DNA of 31,005 nucleotides, taken from Balamuthia mandrillaris. Its lineage: Eukaryota; Discosea; Longamoebia; Balamuthiidae. Below the pieces are notes generated by a model. That model saw nothing but the letters and a program-made list of their open reading frames with translations, did no database searches and was not told where the DNA came from. The DNA is taken from contig JAVKOQ010000517.1 in the NCBI GenBank assembly GCA_031835245.1, forward strand, positions 1 through 31,005. Direction: 5' to 3'. Of this stretch, positions 10,526 through 20,686 are shown piece by piece. A program made the position numbers and the translations under genes. Each line of letters begins with the position of its first letter. The stretch's first letter is position 1.

Positions 10526-10550
10526 TTTTGGCGGGAAACATGCTCATTGG
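10526..10550 (-). promoter_or_regulatory. CCAAT plus E2F-like box in the Fanzor element
   Basis: On the minus strand a CCAAT box (10550-10546) is followed by TTTCCCGCCAAAA (10538-10526), a good E2F-type site, about 500 bp upstream of the Fanzor ATG and within the element. E2F sites drive S-phase genes in most eukaryotes. That the element carries a cell-cycle-linked promoter is inference. A 118-codon frame from 10547 has no recognisable domain. Confidence 0.35.
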
Positions 10551-10618
10551 CCCAAAAGACTAATGTCGTGATTTCTTTTTTCGTTGTCCTTAGATCTTAT
10601 GATCTTTGCGCCGCCTTA

Positions 10619-10627
10619 CACCCAGCC
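10619..10627. repeat. Target-site duplication, distal copy
   Basis: This is the second copy of CACCCAGCC. It is immediately followed by the interrupted remnant of RhoGEF C-terminal coding sequence. Confidence 0.75.
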
Positions 10628-10647
10628 CCGTTTTTACTGGTTTCTCC

Positions 10648-10905
10648 GCCGGTGCTTGTGCTTCTTTGCTTCTTGTTGCTTCTTCTTTGCTACTTCTTTT
10701 TCTTTTGCTTCCTGCTTGAGGAGTTGAAAATCTCAGTTATGCGCGGACAGTATACGAGAACGTCGACGACAAATTCCCTTTTTGGTCGACGGATAACGAG
10801 ACAGGTGTCCCTCCGATGAAGACACGCTTTTGTTTATTATTATTAGTATTATCAGAATAAATAGTATTTTGTCATTGCCCAGCCCCGTTTGAGCTGGTTT
10901 CTCCT
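10648..10905 (-). repeat. Unit A of the tandem duplication (RhoGEF 3' end)
   Basis: This 258-bp unit begins, on the minus strand, with the last coding part of RhoGEF (GETSSNGAGQ-stop) and continues through its 3' UTR. The next unit starts at 10647 with the same GGAGAAACCAG...GGGCTGGG, coding GETSKNGAG, and breaks at 10619, where the Fanzor element lies; it resumes at 8182. The two units are thus head-to-tail copies. Unit A serves the functional gene. Confidence 0.85.
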
Positions 10906-12302
10906 AAGCCTGGCTTAGAGAAACTAACAGTTGACAAACAAGAACGACCCGAAAAGGTGCGGTGCAGAGCTACTCCCGAAGCCGACCCTGCTCCTGACGG
11001 CTCGCTGGTGCTTGTTGAATGGGCGGAGGAAGGTTTGTTGCCATGCATTTGCGTGGGCGCTGATGACCGCCATGAGGAAGCTCTTGGAAAGCTCCTTCGG
11101 TCCCCTGGTATCCCCCTCAAAGGACCTGCGCTCATTGCCCTGGGAATACCGAAGCCTGGATTCACCACTGGAGGACAGGAGATGCCCCTTGGCATGGACG
11201 CTTTCGGCGGTTGGTGTTGTGCGTTGTGCTCCATCAGTTTGAACTTTTCCAGCTGAAAGCTCCTCTCCAGCGACTTTAGCGTTCCCATCCAACTTGCTTT
11301 GTCCTCTTCTCTCTCCGTTCCCAGAACATACCGCCGGAACTGTGGCTCGTTGCGAGGTGTCTGCCCCAAAAAGGTTTCCACCTTGATTGCCCATTCCTCG
11401 GCACTGAGAACGTGCCGAATCTCAAAGGAAGGACCTAATTCAGCCATGTGCAAGTCTACTATCTTGAGAGCGTCAAGAGGGATCTGAGCTCGCAGCGTAA
11501 AACAATTGCGACACCGCTTGTCCTCCTCCAAGTATTTATGATGCTTCGGTTTGGTGATGATCAAAAGGTCGTTGAAAAGGAAGAGCACCACTTTGACAGG
11601 TCTCTCGTTGATATTTGCTGCGTTGTAGAGCAGGAAGGTTCCTTCTTGCAGGAAAAGACGAGTAGGAGTGACCAAGTCTTTGCAGTCCTCCACGAGGTGG
11701 TTCACGGTTATGGTCATGCGTTGTTGTTGGGCGGTGCGAGAGCCATCGTTGACATAGCCCACTATGTGACAGATAAGCTTTTCGGCTTCGTGGAGAGGTT
11801 GACGGTCGGGGTGATCTTCGGGCGTGTGTTTCTGGAGCTCTCGGATAAGTAGGGGATATTTACAGATTCGTTGAACGGGTTTGATGAGGTAGGCATTCAA
11901 TTCGATGCCTCGTGTGGCACTATCGCCATGGATTTGCTGTATGTTTAGAGAAGAAGCGGCGCAAAAAGAAACGAAGAAGAACAACCAGGAAAAGAAGAAT
12001 ACAAGTAAACAAGAATCACAAAAGAACGAGAGCAAAATCTGAGCATTGAAGAAAACTGCACCTTTAAAACTTTGGCAAAGTTGGCGTTTTTGTTTTTAGC
12101 GATGAGCAGCTCAACTGCTGATGGGTGATTGCTACAATAAGTGGAATACATTTTAAAGTAGTCCGACTATGATGAGGCGAGTGGTGTATATTGCAACGAC
12201 AAAGGAGAAGGAGACCATGCAGTTAGAGAATAAAATAAAACTAAAAGAAAAAAGAAAGAAGAGACTGGAGAGAATGGGAGAGGTAGAGAGAGCAAGAGAG
12301 AG

Positions 12303-12353
<51 letters not shown>

Positions 12354-12956
12354 AGATGACTAATACCATGCTCACAAAAACTTCGCCAATGCTGAGGTCT
12401 GATGTGGCCCTTCCATCTTTCAGCTTTGTCGTAAGCGTCCTATAAAACTCGGTGTTGATCTTCAGGAGGACTTCAATGTTCGAAAACAAAGTTGCTATTT
12501 CCTTTTCTTTCAAGACGTCAGCAGCCTTCAAAGGGGCCATGAAAACCTGCGGTTGTTTAGTTGTTACAAAAGAAATGCACTCTCCACGCAAAGAGAAACA
12601 AAGTGACAGTTGAAACGTACGTTGATGATTCGGCTGAGGTCGTCTATGTATTGTCGTTCTGTTTTGAAGAGTTCTTCAATCGTTTGTTGTCGCAGAGAAG
12701 CTGTTTTAGCTGCTGCTTCGTCGGGTGCTTGCACTGTCTCTTCTTCCTGCTCCTCCTCTTTGTCTTTGTCTTCGCTCTCTTGTGTCGCTGTAGCTTGCTT
12801 TTGCTGCTGTTGCTGTTGCTGTGGCGGCCAACAAGGCAGAGATATCGTTTCTTTTGGGAGGTTTGGTCTCACAGGTGCAGCCCGCGTCCATTCGGAGCTA
12901 GAGCCGAAGCTCACAGGTCTTCGGCCTTGCAGTTTTGAAGAAAAAAAAGAATCCAT
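10872..12956 (-). CDS. RhoGEF with DH and PH domains
   Basis: Four exons (12956-12621, 12546-12367, 12166-12062, 11936-10872), all phase 0, give 561 aa. The N-terminus (1-85) is disordered with a Gln run (QQQQQQQKQ) and an acidic stretch. The DH domain runs from about 88 (EELFKTERQYIDDLSRI) through YCSNHPSAVELL to the diagnostic LIKPVQRICKYPLLIRELQKHT. A PH domain follows (about 297-430; GTFLLYN, VVLFLFNDLLIITKPK, ending WMGTLKSLERSF). The C-terminal 130 residues are Ser/Pro/Gly-rich. DH-PH proteins load GTP on Rho/Rac GTPases and control actin, a large family in amoebae. Its 3' end has been tandemly duplicated, and a Fanzor element entered the spare copy, leaving this gene intact. Intron 2 holds a long GA tract. 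Confidence 0.92.
12305..12350. repeat. (GA)n microsatellite in RhoGEF intron 2
   Basis: A near-perfect GA dinucleotide run lies just inside the intron, next to the exon 2 donor (CT-rich in the transcribed sense). Confidence 0.85.
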
Positions 12957-13452
12957 AGCATGGTATTGTTAGTCCAACCAGCCGACCTCACAAATGGAGA
13001 CAATAAGATGCTCCGCCTGCAAACCTTCCCGTTGCTCGCTCCCTTTTGCTGTAGCGCACAACATTAGCGTATGGGCCCGCTGCGTAGGTTGTCTTTCGTT
13101 TTTTGCCCTTTCCTCCTCCCTTTCTTGTTCGTCGTTTTTTTGTTTGTGGTGTCGGTTGGTTCCTCCTGGTAGGCCCTTTTTTGGCGAAATAGAAAGAGGA
13201 TATGAGCGAGGATAAGGGAGAGAGAGCGAGACAGAGAGAGAGAACAGAAGCAAAAAGGCGAGGGGACAGCGGATAGGAGAGAAGAGAGAGGGGAGAAGAG
13301 AGGAGGGAAAGAAGAGAAAGAAGAGAATGAGTTTCTTTGTTCTAAAAGTAACGATCTACAAACATCTACAAGCATAACATGCAACGAAAACAAAGAGAAG
13401 AAAGACATAAAAGGAATCTACCCCTTCAATCCTCTAATCGCTGACCATTCAG
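12957..13452. other. Intergenic: RhoGEF 5' flank
   Basis: This stretch of about 500 bp lies between the RhoGEF start and the stop of the next minus-strand gene. A long purine-rich (GA/GGA) tract spans about 13215-13345. No TATA box or coding exon is evident. Confidence 0.4.
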
Positions 13453-15258
13453 TCATGCTCCTCCATGCCTACTTCTAGTGGAAGTGCCGTTCGCTCTTGT
13501 TCTTGGAGAAGAAGAATTCGCGGAGCGTCCTCCTCCTAACAGCTGCTCCGTCTTCTCGGTCAGCCGCTTTCGTTTACGCTTGAAATAGTCGTTGAGCTGC
13601 TTGGCCAGGTCGGCATCGGCCTGCGCGTCCAACCTCTCCTTCTCCAGGCGGAGCTGCTCTATCTTCTTCTCATAGTTTTGACGGTTTCGTTCCCATACCG
13701 AGTCGCGGGACTGAGCCAAGGAAACCTTGTACTTCTCAAAGTCCAACCAAAACTGTTCCTCGAGTTGTCGTTGTTCCTCCGTCATTGTGTCCGTTGTCGT
13801 TGAACCATTTCGTCGTCGAGTGGAAGTGGCGCCTGCCGCTCCGCCTCTTCTGCCTTTTGTTCGTTTGGTGTTGCTCTTTGTTGTTGTTGGGTTCAAATGC
13901 TCGGCAGCACCGTACTCGCTCTTCAGCTTATGCTCCATTTGGTCCAACTTGCTGCCAAACAAAGGGGAAGCGCCATCTTCTCCTGTCCCGGAACCTCCTT
14001 CGCTCTCCCATCCTAACGCTCGTTTTCGCGCTCGTCCTCTCCCTCTGCCAGTTGGCCGTTTGTTGTTGGTAGAATCTGAAGGAACAGAATCGCTCGCATC
14101 AGGCGCTTCCGTTTTGACTATGACGTTGTTGTTACTATTGTTGTTGGAGGTGCGTCGTCGTTTGTTGCTGTTGCCGCCATCAGAAGCGTCGCTACCGTGG
14201 ACAGAGTTGTTACTGCTGTTATGTTTGTTGTTGCCATTGTGAGAAGAAGTTGAAGAAGAGGGAGAATCTACGCCATTGGGATGATTGCCGTTGCCTTTGC
14301 CCTTGCGTCGACACGCAGGACAAAAGTAGTCTAAGTGGTTCGGGTTGGAATCATCATAAATACTGATGTCGTAGATGTTGTCGCTTTTGGCCAACACCCA
14401 TGATTGACAGGCATCGCAGCATATCCAGGGACTATCTTTGCCATCACCGTCCTCGTCTTCATCCTCATCAGAGTCTTCTTCTTCTTCGCCTGCTTCTTCA
14501 CCTTCCTCTTCTTCCTCTTCGTGTTCGCCCTCGCCTTCTTCTTCTTCATGTCCTTCTTCTTCCTCTTGTTGTGGTGAGGCTTCCTCTTCTTTTGCCGCTT
14601 CCATTTCGTCCTCTGCATCATCTAACGCACCACCCTCCTCGTCCGCTGCATCTTCACCATCATCTGCTGCTCGTTTGTGTTCGTCCGGCTCCTCCTCTCT
14701 CTCGTAGTCTCTTGTGTTGGGATCGTCCTTTTCGTCCTCCTCTCCTTCGTCCTCATCCCGAGGAGAGTGAAGGCTGGCAAGGATCATCATAGAGGAGGAG
14801 TTCTTTCTTTTGTCCCGCTGCAGCTCTTCCCTGTAGTTCAACCGAAAGAATCCGTTCTCTTCCACCAGTTGTTGCTTGTTGTTCTGTTCTTTTCGCCTTT
14901 GTCTCGTTGTTGGTGGTTGATTAGATGACTGCTGTTGTTGTTGAGCGCAGCTACTGCACATAAACTCTTCGTTTATCTTCTTCCATTTGGCCAATGGGCC
15001 TTTGCCTGGTGTGGTCGCTCCACAACCACACACAAAGCCTGGCGGTGGTGTAACCAAACCTCGCCTCCGAGCAGCCCTTGATGGATTCGAACGCAGAACT
15101 TCTTCATCACGATATCTTGTAAAAGAACTCGTCTAGTTTTGTGTTACATTTGTCAACAGAGTAAAATAAGAAACAAAGTCTGAGAAGAGAGCGCAAGAAT
15201 GGAACTTACTCTATTTCGTTTCGATACACCATAGCAATCAGGATCATTTGTTATTTTC

Positions 15259-15295
<37 letters not shown>

Positions 15296-15767
15296 ATGAG
15301 AACGGAGAAACTAATATATGTGAAAGAGTTAGAAGTTGTTTGTAACGTACATAGAACCGAGGATTACTTTGAAGTGTCATGAGAACCTTACTCCTGACGT
15401 CCTTGTCCATGAGAGTAGGGACTCTGGTCCATTCCTTCAATACGAAAGTAGTAATGTTATCTACAGTGGAACCTCCATTCGCAGTACTCCATCGAATGGC
15501 CTGAATCACACATTCTACGAAAAGAAAATGTCAGACAATGGATGAAGAAGAAGAAGAAGAGAGCAATTGATTAGAGTACGTTACCTGCCAACGATGCGGA
15601 GGGAGGGTGAGAAGAACTTGGGTCGTTTTTAGCATCCACGCTGCGAGAGCCCGGGGTTAGCGTCCAGTTGCCTTCTCTCTCAGCGTCCTTCTAAACATGT
15701 TTGGTAACAAACGTTTCAAAAGAGGAGTAAAAATTTGGATCTCTCTACGGAGTGGGAGGGAGAAAGA

Positions 15768-15804
<37 letters not shown>

Positions 15805-16760
15805 GAAGAAGGTACGGTGAAGAGCGAGTCGTTCCGCAAAACAGAGAGAATGGCTTTGACACATTCGTTGCCATTGAATGCAGAGTCCGCTGTTCGCTTT
15901 ACTTTATCCCAATTCTGCAACAAGAACAATACCAAGTTTTAGTGGGCTAAACAGGAAAAACAACACGAAGGAGCAAAAAAATAATCGTATAAAGAAACGG
16001 GACTTGAAGCATATAGAAAAATGAGGAGCAGAGAGGAGAGAGGGAGAACGTACCACCCGAATAAACTCCACGATCGTGTCAAAGTGGCAGGGACCAAGTT
16101 CCCGCAGTGCTCTCTGCATGCACGCTGTTCCATGGAGAAAAAATAAATCGTAAACATCACATCAAAGGAAAAAAATCAATAAGATGCAGGAAGGAAGAAG
16201 AGAACGACGAGGAGGAGAGAGAAGAGGAGAACAGTACCGGTGAGATTAGCGCAGTCAATGTGCAGAAAGGTGTCCACCTCAGCGTTCCTCCGCTGCTGCG
16301 CCGCTCGCGCGCTCGCTCTTCTTCCGCGAGTGACCGGTCCCCCTCCACCAGAGCCAGCCGAGTCCTCGTCGTTGTTGCTGTTGCTGTTACCGTTGTGGTG
16401 GCCGTGCCAAGAGGCAGAAGAGCTCGAATGCGCGTTGGTGCTGTTGTTGGACGCAGCGGAGGTGTCCTCTGTGGCGGCGTTCTCTTCAAAGTCCACCAAC
16501 GACTCCACAAAAGTCACCTTTTGTGCGTTCAATCGAGGTAAGCTTTGTTTTTGTGTGTCGATGAACAAAAGAAAAGAAAGATGCCCAAAAAAAAAATAAT
16601 AAGGCTCGAAGAGGAGAGGAAGAGAAAGAAACCAAACAACAACAACCAACAACAGAAAAAGACGTACACCAAGCTCTTGTTTGTGACCCAAGTACTCCTC
16701 CTTGAGCCTTTGTAACCTCTCCAAAAGAGTTTCGGTATCCTCTTCAAGTGGCTCCGTCAT
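13453..16760 (-). CDS. Acidic nuclear protein: winged-helix-like, zinc ribbon, PHD-like
   Basis: Eight exons (16760-16668, 16517-16238, 16124-16054, 15914-15816, 15690-15585, 15514-15351, 15257-15210, 15132-13453) join in frame to 846 aa. I do not recognise the family. Visible parts, in order: an N-terminal coiled coil (TETLLERLQRLKEEY); a Ser/Asn-rich linker; two segments of about 70 residues that look like winged helices (around ACMQRALRELGPCHFDTIV and ECVIQAIRWSTANGGS...RFYKITNDP); a C-x-C...C-x2-C ribbon (about 322-349); a long Glu/Asp region (about 410-520); and a PHD-like WICCDACQSW...YFCPACR (about 523-562). Asn/Ser-rich, basic NLS-like and C-terminal coiled-coil stretches follow. The combination suggests a chromatin or transcription protein; that is inference. 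The frame from 15132 onward is secure. Confidence 0.75.
15265..15293. repeat. (GA)n microsatellite
   Basis: A GA dinucleotide run lies in the intron between exons 6 and 7 of the acidic nuclear protein gene. Confidence 0.8.
15770..15802. repeat. (GA)n microsatellite
   Basis: A GA run lies in the intron between exons 4 and 5 of the same gene. It is one of several GA/CT tracts placed close to 5' splice sites in this window. Confidence 0.8.
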
Positions 16761-17592
16761 GAGGTTGTGCGGTTGCGCCGTTTCTTTCTTACTTTTTTTT
16801 TCCAAAATGCTTTCTTTTTCGTCGATTTTGTCAAATCGACAAAAAACGTTGTTCCCAGTAGCAAGAAAAAAAAAACCCACAACAACAACAACAACAACAA
16901 AAAATAAAAAAAGGAACACTACTTTGCTCTTTATCTTTCTTTCTTCCTTTCTTTCTTTCTTCCGATGGATGCAACACAAAACAAAAACAAAACAAAAACT
17001 CCACCCGGTGACCGTCGTCGTCAAAACAAACAAAGCACAACAAGAGAGCGAGAGAGCGAGAGAGAGGGGAGAAAAAAAAAAGAACGCAACGGAGTCGATT
17101 CGCTCGTTTCTTCTGTTGCTTTTTTTTTTCTTCTTGTTTTGGGAGGGGCGTGCGTGCGTGCGTGTGTCAGCGACGACGACGGTGGTGTGTGTGTCTTCTG
17201 TCTGCCCCGCAGCGGGTGTGTGTGCCGATGGCGCGGGCCAAGGGAGAAAGCAAAACTTTTTTTTGATTGGGAAATAACTACGCATCGTCATCCTCACGCC
17301 TGTTTGAAATCGCATTGGAGAAACTGGGGGATATTTCGCGTGAATTGGTGGGCGGAGGAATACCATTGGTGGAAAACAAGCAGAAATTTGGCAGGTTGGA
17401 AAACTGGATAACGTACGTCGACAATAATGAAAAAGAAAGCAACAAAGAAGAACGTTACTCTCTCCTCATCTCTCTCTCTCTCTCCCCACCCCCCCTCTCT
17501 CTCATCTCTCTCTCATCTCTCTCTTTCTTTGGGGGTCTGAATTTTTCTAAGGCAAACGTTGCTCACGCAGCTCAATGTTGACACCCCCTTTT
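16761..17592. other. Intergenic: promoter region and 3' flank of PPR gene
   Basis: These 832 bp lie between the start of the acidic nuclear protein gene and the stop of the PPR gene. They are A/C-rich with poly(A), CAA and CT tracts. On the plus strand 17267-17413 reads like an exon, with a GTACGT donor after ENWIT, but it has no ATG and no upstream acceptor, so I list it only as an observation. Confidence 0.4.
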
Positions 17593-19766
17593 TTATTCTT
17601 CTTCCAAGCGTCGAATGACCTCCTTGGCGTAGTCGTTGGTGGGAAGCACCCCGTCCTCTCGCATCCACTGCAGCACGCGAAGGCCGCGAAGTTTCTCTTC
17701 TTCTCCTCCAGCAGCTAAGCAATAGCTGAAGAACGTTACGTATGTTTTTCCATCGGGAGCAAATAGCGTCGGTGTCGTCGCTGAAGAGGAAGAAGCCCTT
17801 CGCATGGCTTTAAGAATCTCCTCTGCCTCGTTGTGTTTTTGGTTGACAAGACAAGCTTTGATCAAGTGAGCAAGATGAAGCCCGGTCAATGCGTTTGCTT
17901 TTTCGTCTTGCCGCTCTTCTTCTGCAGTGAAATCCGAGATGAGTTGAGTGACGAGCACAGTTGGCTCTGCTGGTTCTTCTTGGTGTGTCTCCAACAGGGA
18001 GTCGAAGAGCTGTTGTGTTGACAAAGAGGAGCGATGCAACAACGCGCGAAGAAGGTGTCTGCACTGTTGCAACTGGCCCACTCGCCCATAGAAATCTGTC
18101 AAAGGCCTGAACAGAAGGTGATAGGCATCACGTCTGTATGCTTTCGGGAGTCTTCCCCGTTTTTTCTTTATCTCTCGCAAGACTCGCATCAATTCCCCTT
18201 CTGCTGTTTGTATCATCTTCTTTCTTTCCTCCAAAGAAGATGCATGAGATAGAGAAACGGCAAAGCTGGTGGCGATCGCTTCGGAGAGGTAACCGAAAGT
18301 CATGGGTGCGGGTCGAAGCCGTTGCTGTGTCATCTCTCGGAAGAGGGACCAAACCTTGTTGTGGTCGTTGGCAAGCTTTCCGGCAGCCAGGATCAAATAG
18401 TCGTACGTTATCACACTTCCCTCCAATCCCCATTTTCGCTGCATTTCCTCTCTCAGAGCTTCCACCTGGGCCATCATCTTTGCTCTTTCTTCCTTCCTGT
18501 TCTTCTCTTCTTCTTCCTCCATCAAAGAGGGCGGCGAGTCACGGAAGACAAAGGTGTCATACCGTAATGAAGAGGGATTGATGCACGAAGTGAGAAGGCA
18601 GTTAAAGTGTCTGATGCTGGGCTTCCCTCCTCCTTCCTCCATTCTCCGGAACCAACGCAACGCCGCTTCGTGGTCTCCCTTCTTAGCATAAAAGTTGATG
18701 ATGGAGGCACCTAAGACGCTGTCCTGTTGCCAGTTAGGGAGAAACAGAGGAAGGTCTTGTTCAAGCAATTGCTCTCCGTGTGTGAAGAGACGCTCTCTCG
18801 AGCAGTGTTCCAGAAGAATGCTGAAAGTAAAGCCGTCTGGTCGTGGAAAGGCCTCTGCTTCTGCTTGAGTCTGATCCTCCTTCTTCATGCGACGATAAAG
18901 CTCGAACATCACCAGGCTTTCTCCTTCTTCCCCGTTGTTTGTCTTCACTTTTCGGGACGAAGCCAGGCGAGAGAGGGTTTCAAGAAATACGTTGCAGAGT
19001 TGAGTGCGAACACAACCATTGCGAATAGCCTCTTCTAGCAATTGAGCGGCCTCTTCTGTGCTGGGACATCCTTTTAGCAGTATTTGATACGTTATTGCCT
19101 CTGGAATTCTCTTGCTCTTCTTTTCCCCAGATTCTTCGGCTTCTCTGCTTTCTTTTTGTTGTTGGCGATAGAGTTGATAAGCTTCCGACCAACGTCCGTT
19201 CTTGATGAGGAGATTGAGAAGTACATTCCAGACGGTTACTTCGCCGTTGGAAGCAGTGCTTGGTGTTTGTTCTCCTTTGGGTTCCTGTCCTGCTTTCTCC
19301 TCTTCCTTCTCTGCCTCCTCTTCAGTCATATACACAAAGATTTGCTTCACTTCCCTCAATACTTCTTCAATCTCTTCCTCGAACTCGCTTTCCCTATTCG
19401 GCATTTCGGTCTTCATTTGATTGAGATGCTGAAGCAGTGGAGCAGCAGAGTGTATCAGATGTGTGTAGATGAAGGTATTCCTCTTGACGTTGGTGGAGAT
19501 CATCGCCATCCAAGCTGCCTTGCATTGTTGCCACCTTCTTCCTTTTCTCTCTCTTTCTTGCTCCGCATCATGGCTTTCTTTTTTATGCGCATCCTCCGTC
19601 AAAATCTGGAGCAGTTGGGCGCAGAGGTATGCATTGGTTTTGCTGCCACCCACCACCCTAGGATGTATCATCACCTCCAGCAGTGCCTCTATCCGCTCTC
19701 CCTTGTTCTTGTGCTTGTTTGGCTCTCCTTCAGCAAAAGAAGAAGAAGAAGAAGAAGAAGAAGAAG

Positions 19767-19798
<32 letters not shown>

Positions 19799-20466
19799 GC
19801 GGTGGGAGGTGGAGGAGCAGAAGCAGAGGCGCTAATTTCGTTTTTCAAGAGCTGAAGAAGGCGGTAAAAGTAATTGGGATGAGTGGCAAAACTGGGAGTG
19901 AGAAGGAGAGAGAGGGAAGACCGAGGACCCGTCTCCCCGTCCTTTTGTGCCGCATCTCCCTCTCCTGCTTCATTGTCGGACGGGAGGAAGACCTGCCGGC
20001 AGTGAGCGATCAGCCGTTTCAGCCCGTTGTTGGTGTTGTTGTTAATCTTGCCGGTTGTCTTTCCTGCAGGGCGGTGGTGAAGAAAAAAAAAAGATAATTG
20101 GGGCTTTGATCAAAGAACTCTTTGGATTATTTGTTTTTTAAAAGGAGTGCGTTTATGCGTACCTCTTGAGGGAAGGAAAGGGAGGGAGGAACGAGTGCGA
20201 GGAGGAACGAGGACGAAAGAAGAGGAACGACCGCATCGACCCGAGAAGAGGCACGAACCGGACGATGATGCGGCTGCGTGAGCTCCCCCGAACCGACGAG
20301 AGGGAAGCAAAGAAGAAGATGAAGAAGTGAAGCCTCGCATAAGCCTTCCCCCCGCAACCCAACCACCGGGTTTGGGCCTTGCACCACCGACCACGGCTGC
20401 CGCAAGGCGGGACCCCGCCGGAGGAGGAGCAAGCGAACGTCTTCCCACAGCAGCAGCCACGTTCAT
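17593..20466 (-). CDS. Mitochondrial pentatricopeptide-repeat (PPR) protein
   Basis: Two exons (20466-20163 and 20063-17593; intron donor GTACGC, acceptor CTGCAG) give 924 aa. Residues 1-100 are an Arg/Ala/Ser-rich, acid-free mitochondrial presequence (MNVAAAVGRRSLAPP). The body has helical-pair repeats of the PPR type: AITYQILLKGCPSTEEAAQLLEE, DGFTFSILLEHC, ASIINFYAKKGDHEAALRWF, VITYDYLILAAGKLAN and TFGYLSEAIA fit the 35-residue pattern, with large insertions. PPR proteins bind organellar RNA in a sequence-specific way for processing, stability or translation; the target here is unknown. A poly-Ser run, encoded by a GAA-complement microsatellite, follows residue about 190. The gene diverges from the cyclophilin gene across a 220-bp shared promoter. 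Confidence 0.85.
19737..19797. repeat. (GAA)n repeat coding poly-Ser in the PPR gene
   Basis: About 20 GAA triplets on the plus strand are read on the minus strand as TTC-register TCT codons, giving a run of about 19 serines. It is a likely length polymorphism inside a coding exon. Confidence 0.85.
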
Positions 20467-20686
20467 CTTCCGCCTTCTTTTCCTCGAACCTTAGTTTCGG
20501 GTCGACGCGGGATACTATGTCCACGCAAATATTCGGGTCGACGTGATTTTAACCTAGCGAGTCGACAAGATTGTATTATTGCCTCATAATCCAGGACGAC
20601 ATGATGAATTGTCGACCTTTTAATCCACACACAGGGAAAAAAAAAAGGGCTAAGAAGTGGGCGAAAGCTTTGAAGAGAGGGAAGCC
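20467..20686. promoter_or_regulatory. Bidirectional promoter with four GTCGAC palindromes
   Basis: This is the 220-bp gap between the divergent PPR and cyclophilin starts. It holds GTCGAC at 20501, 20537, 20561 and 20611. Chance would put one copy of a given hexamer in roughly 4 kb. The palindromic, clustered arrangement fits binding sites for a dimeric factor; that is inference. Confidence 0.5.

Larger units (their letters stand above)
8183..10618 (-). mobile_element. Fanzor (eukaryotic TnpB) element, 2.44 kb
   Basis: The ends are set by the direct repeat CACCCAGCC at 8174-8182 and 10619-10627. Outside the repeat, the flanks join into a continuous copy of the RhoGEF 3' end, which survives uninterrupted at 10648-10905. 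The element is 2,436 bp. It holds a promoter-like segment, a possible leader intron, the intact Fanzor ORF and a 72-nt tail after the stop codon. I see no terminal inverted repeats beyond a weak GGCG at both ends. No second transposase is present, so mobilisation must have come from the Fanzor system itself or in trans. A 9-bp duplication is typical of Mutator-like transposases and not of IS607/IS605 elements; that link is inference. The exact 9/9 match and intact ORF suggest fairly recent insertion. Confidence 0.8.

Noticed and set aside
10191-10547. ORF upstream of Fanzor as an N-terminal exon
   Set aside because: An in-frame stop lies directly before the Fanzor ATG and no splice I tried extends the frame. 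The ORF lacks any domain and includes a pyrimidine-rich stretch.
8174-10627. CRISPR array or bacterial IS605/IS607 contamination
   Set aside because: There are no spaced repeats, no TnpA or serine recombinase, and the flanks are host gene sequence with spliceosomal introns.
7894-10884. Flanking direct repeats as LTRs of one element
   Set aside because: The repeat next to RhoGEF begins inside its coding sequence, and the 9-bp duplication places the element ends inside the repeat, so these are duplicated host sequences.
14400-14792. Plus-strand Ser/Leu/Pro-rich ORFs
   Set aside because: They mirror the Glu/Asp-coding stretch of the minus-strand nuclear protein gene.
16176-17366. 396-codon minus-strand ORF as one protein
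   Set aside because: It fuses promoter, introns and two real exons; splice sites at 16668/16517 and 16238/16124 explain it.
19084-20097. Plus-strand ORF of 337 codons with an Arg run
   Set aside because: It is antisense to the PPR gene; the Arg run is the poly-Ser microsatellite read on the other strand.
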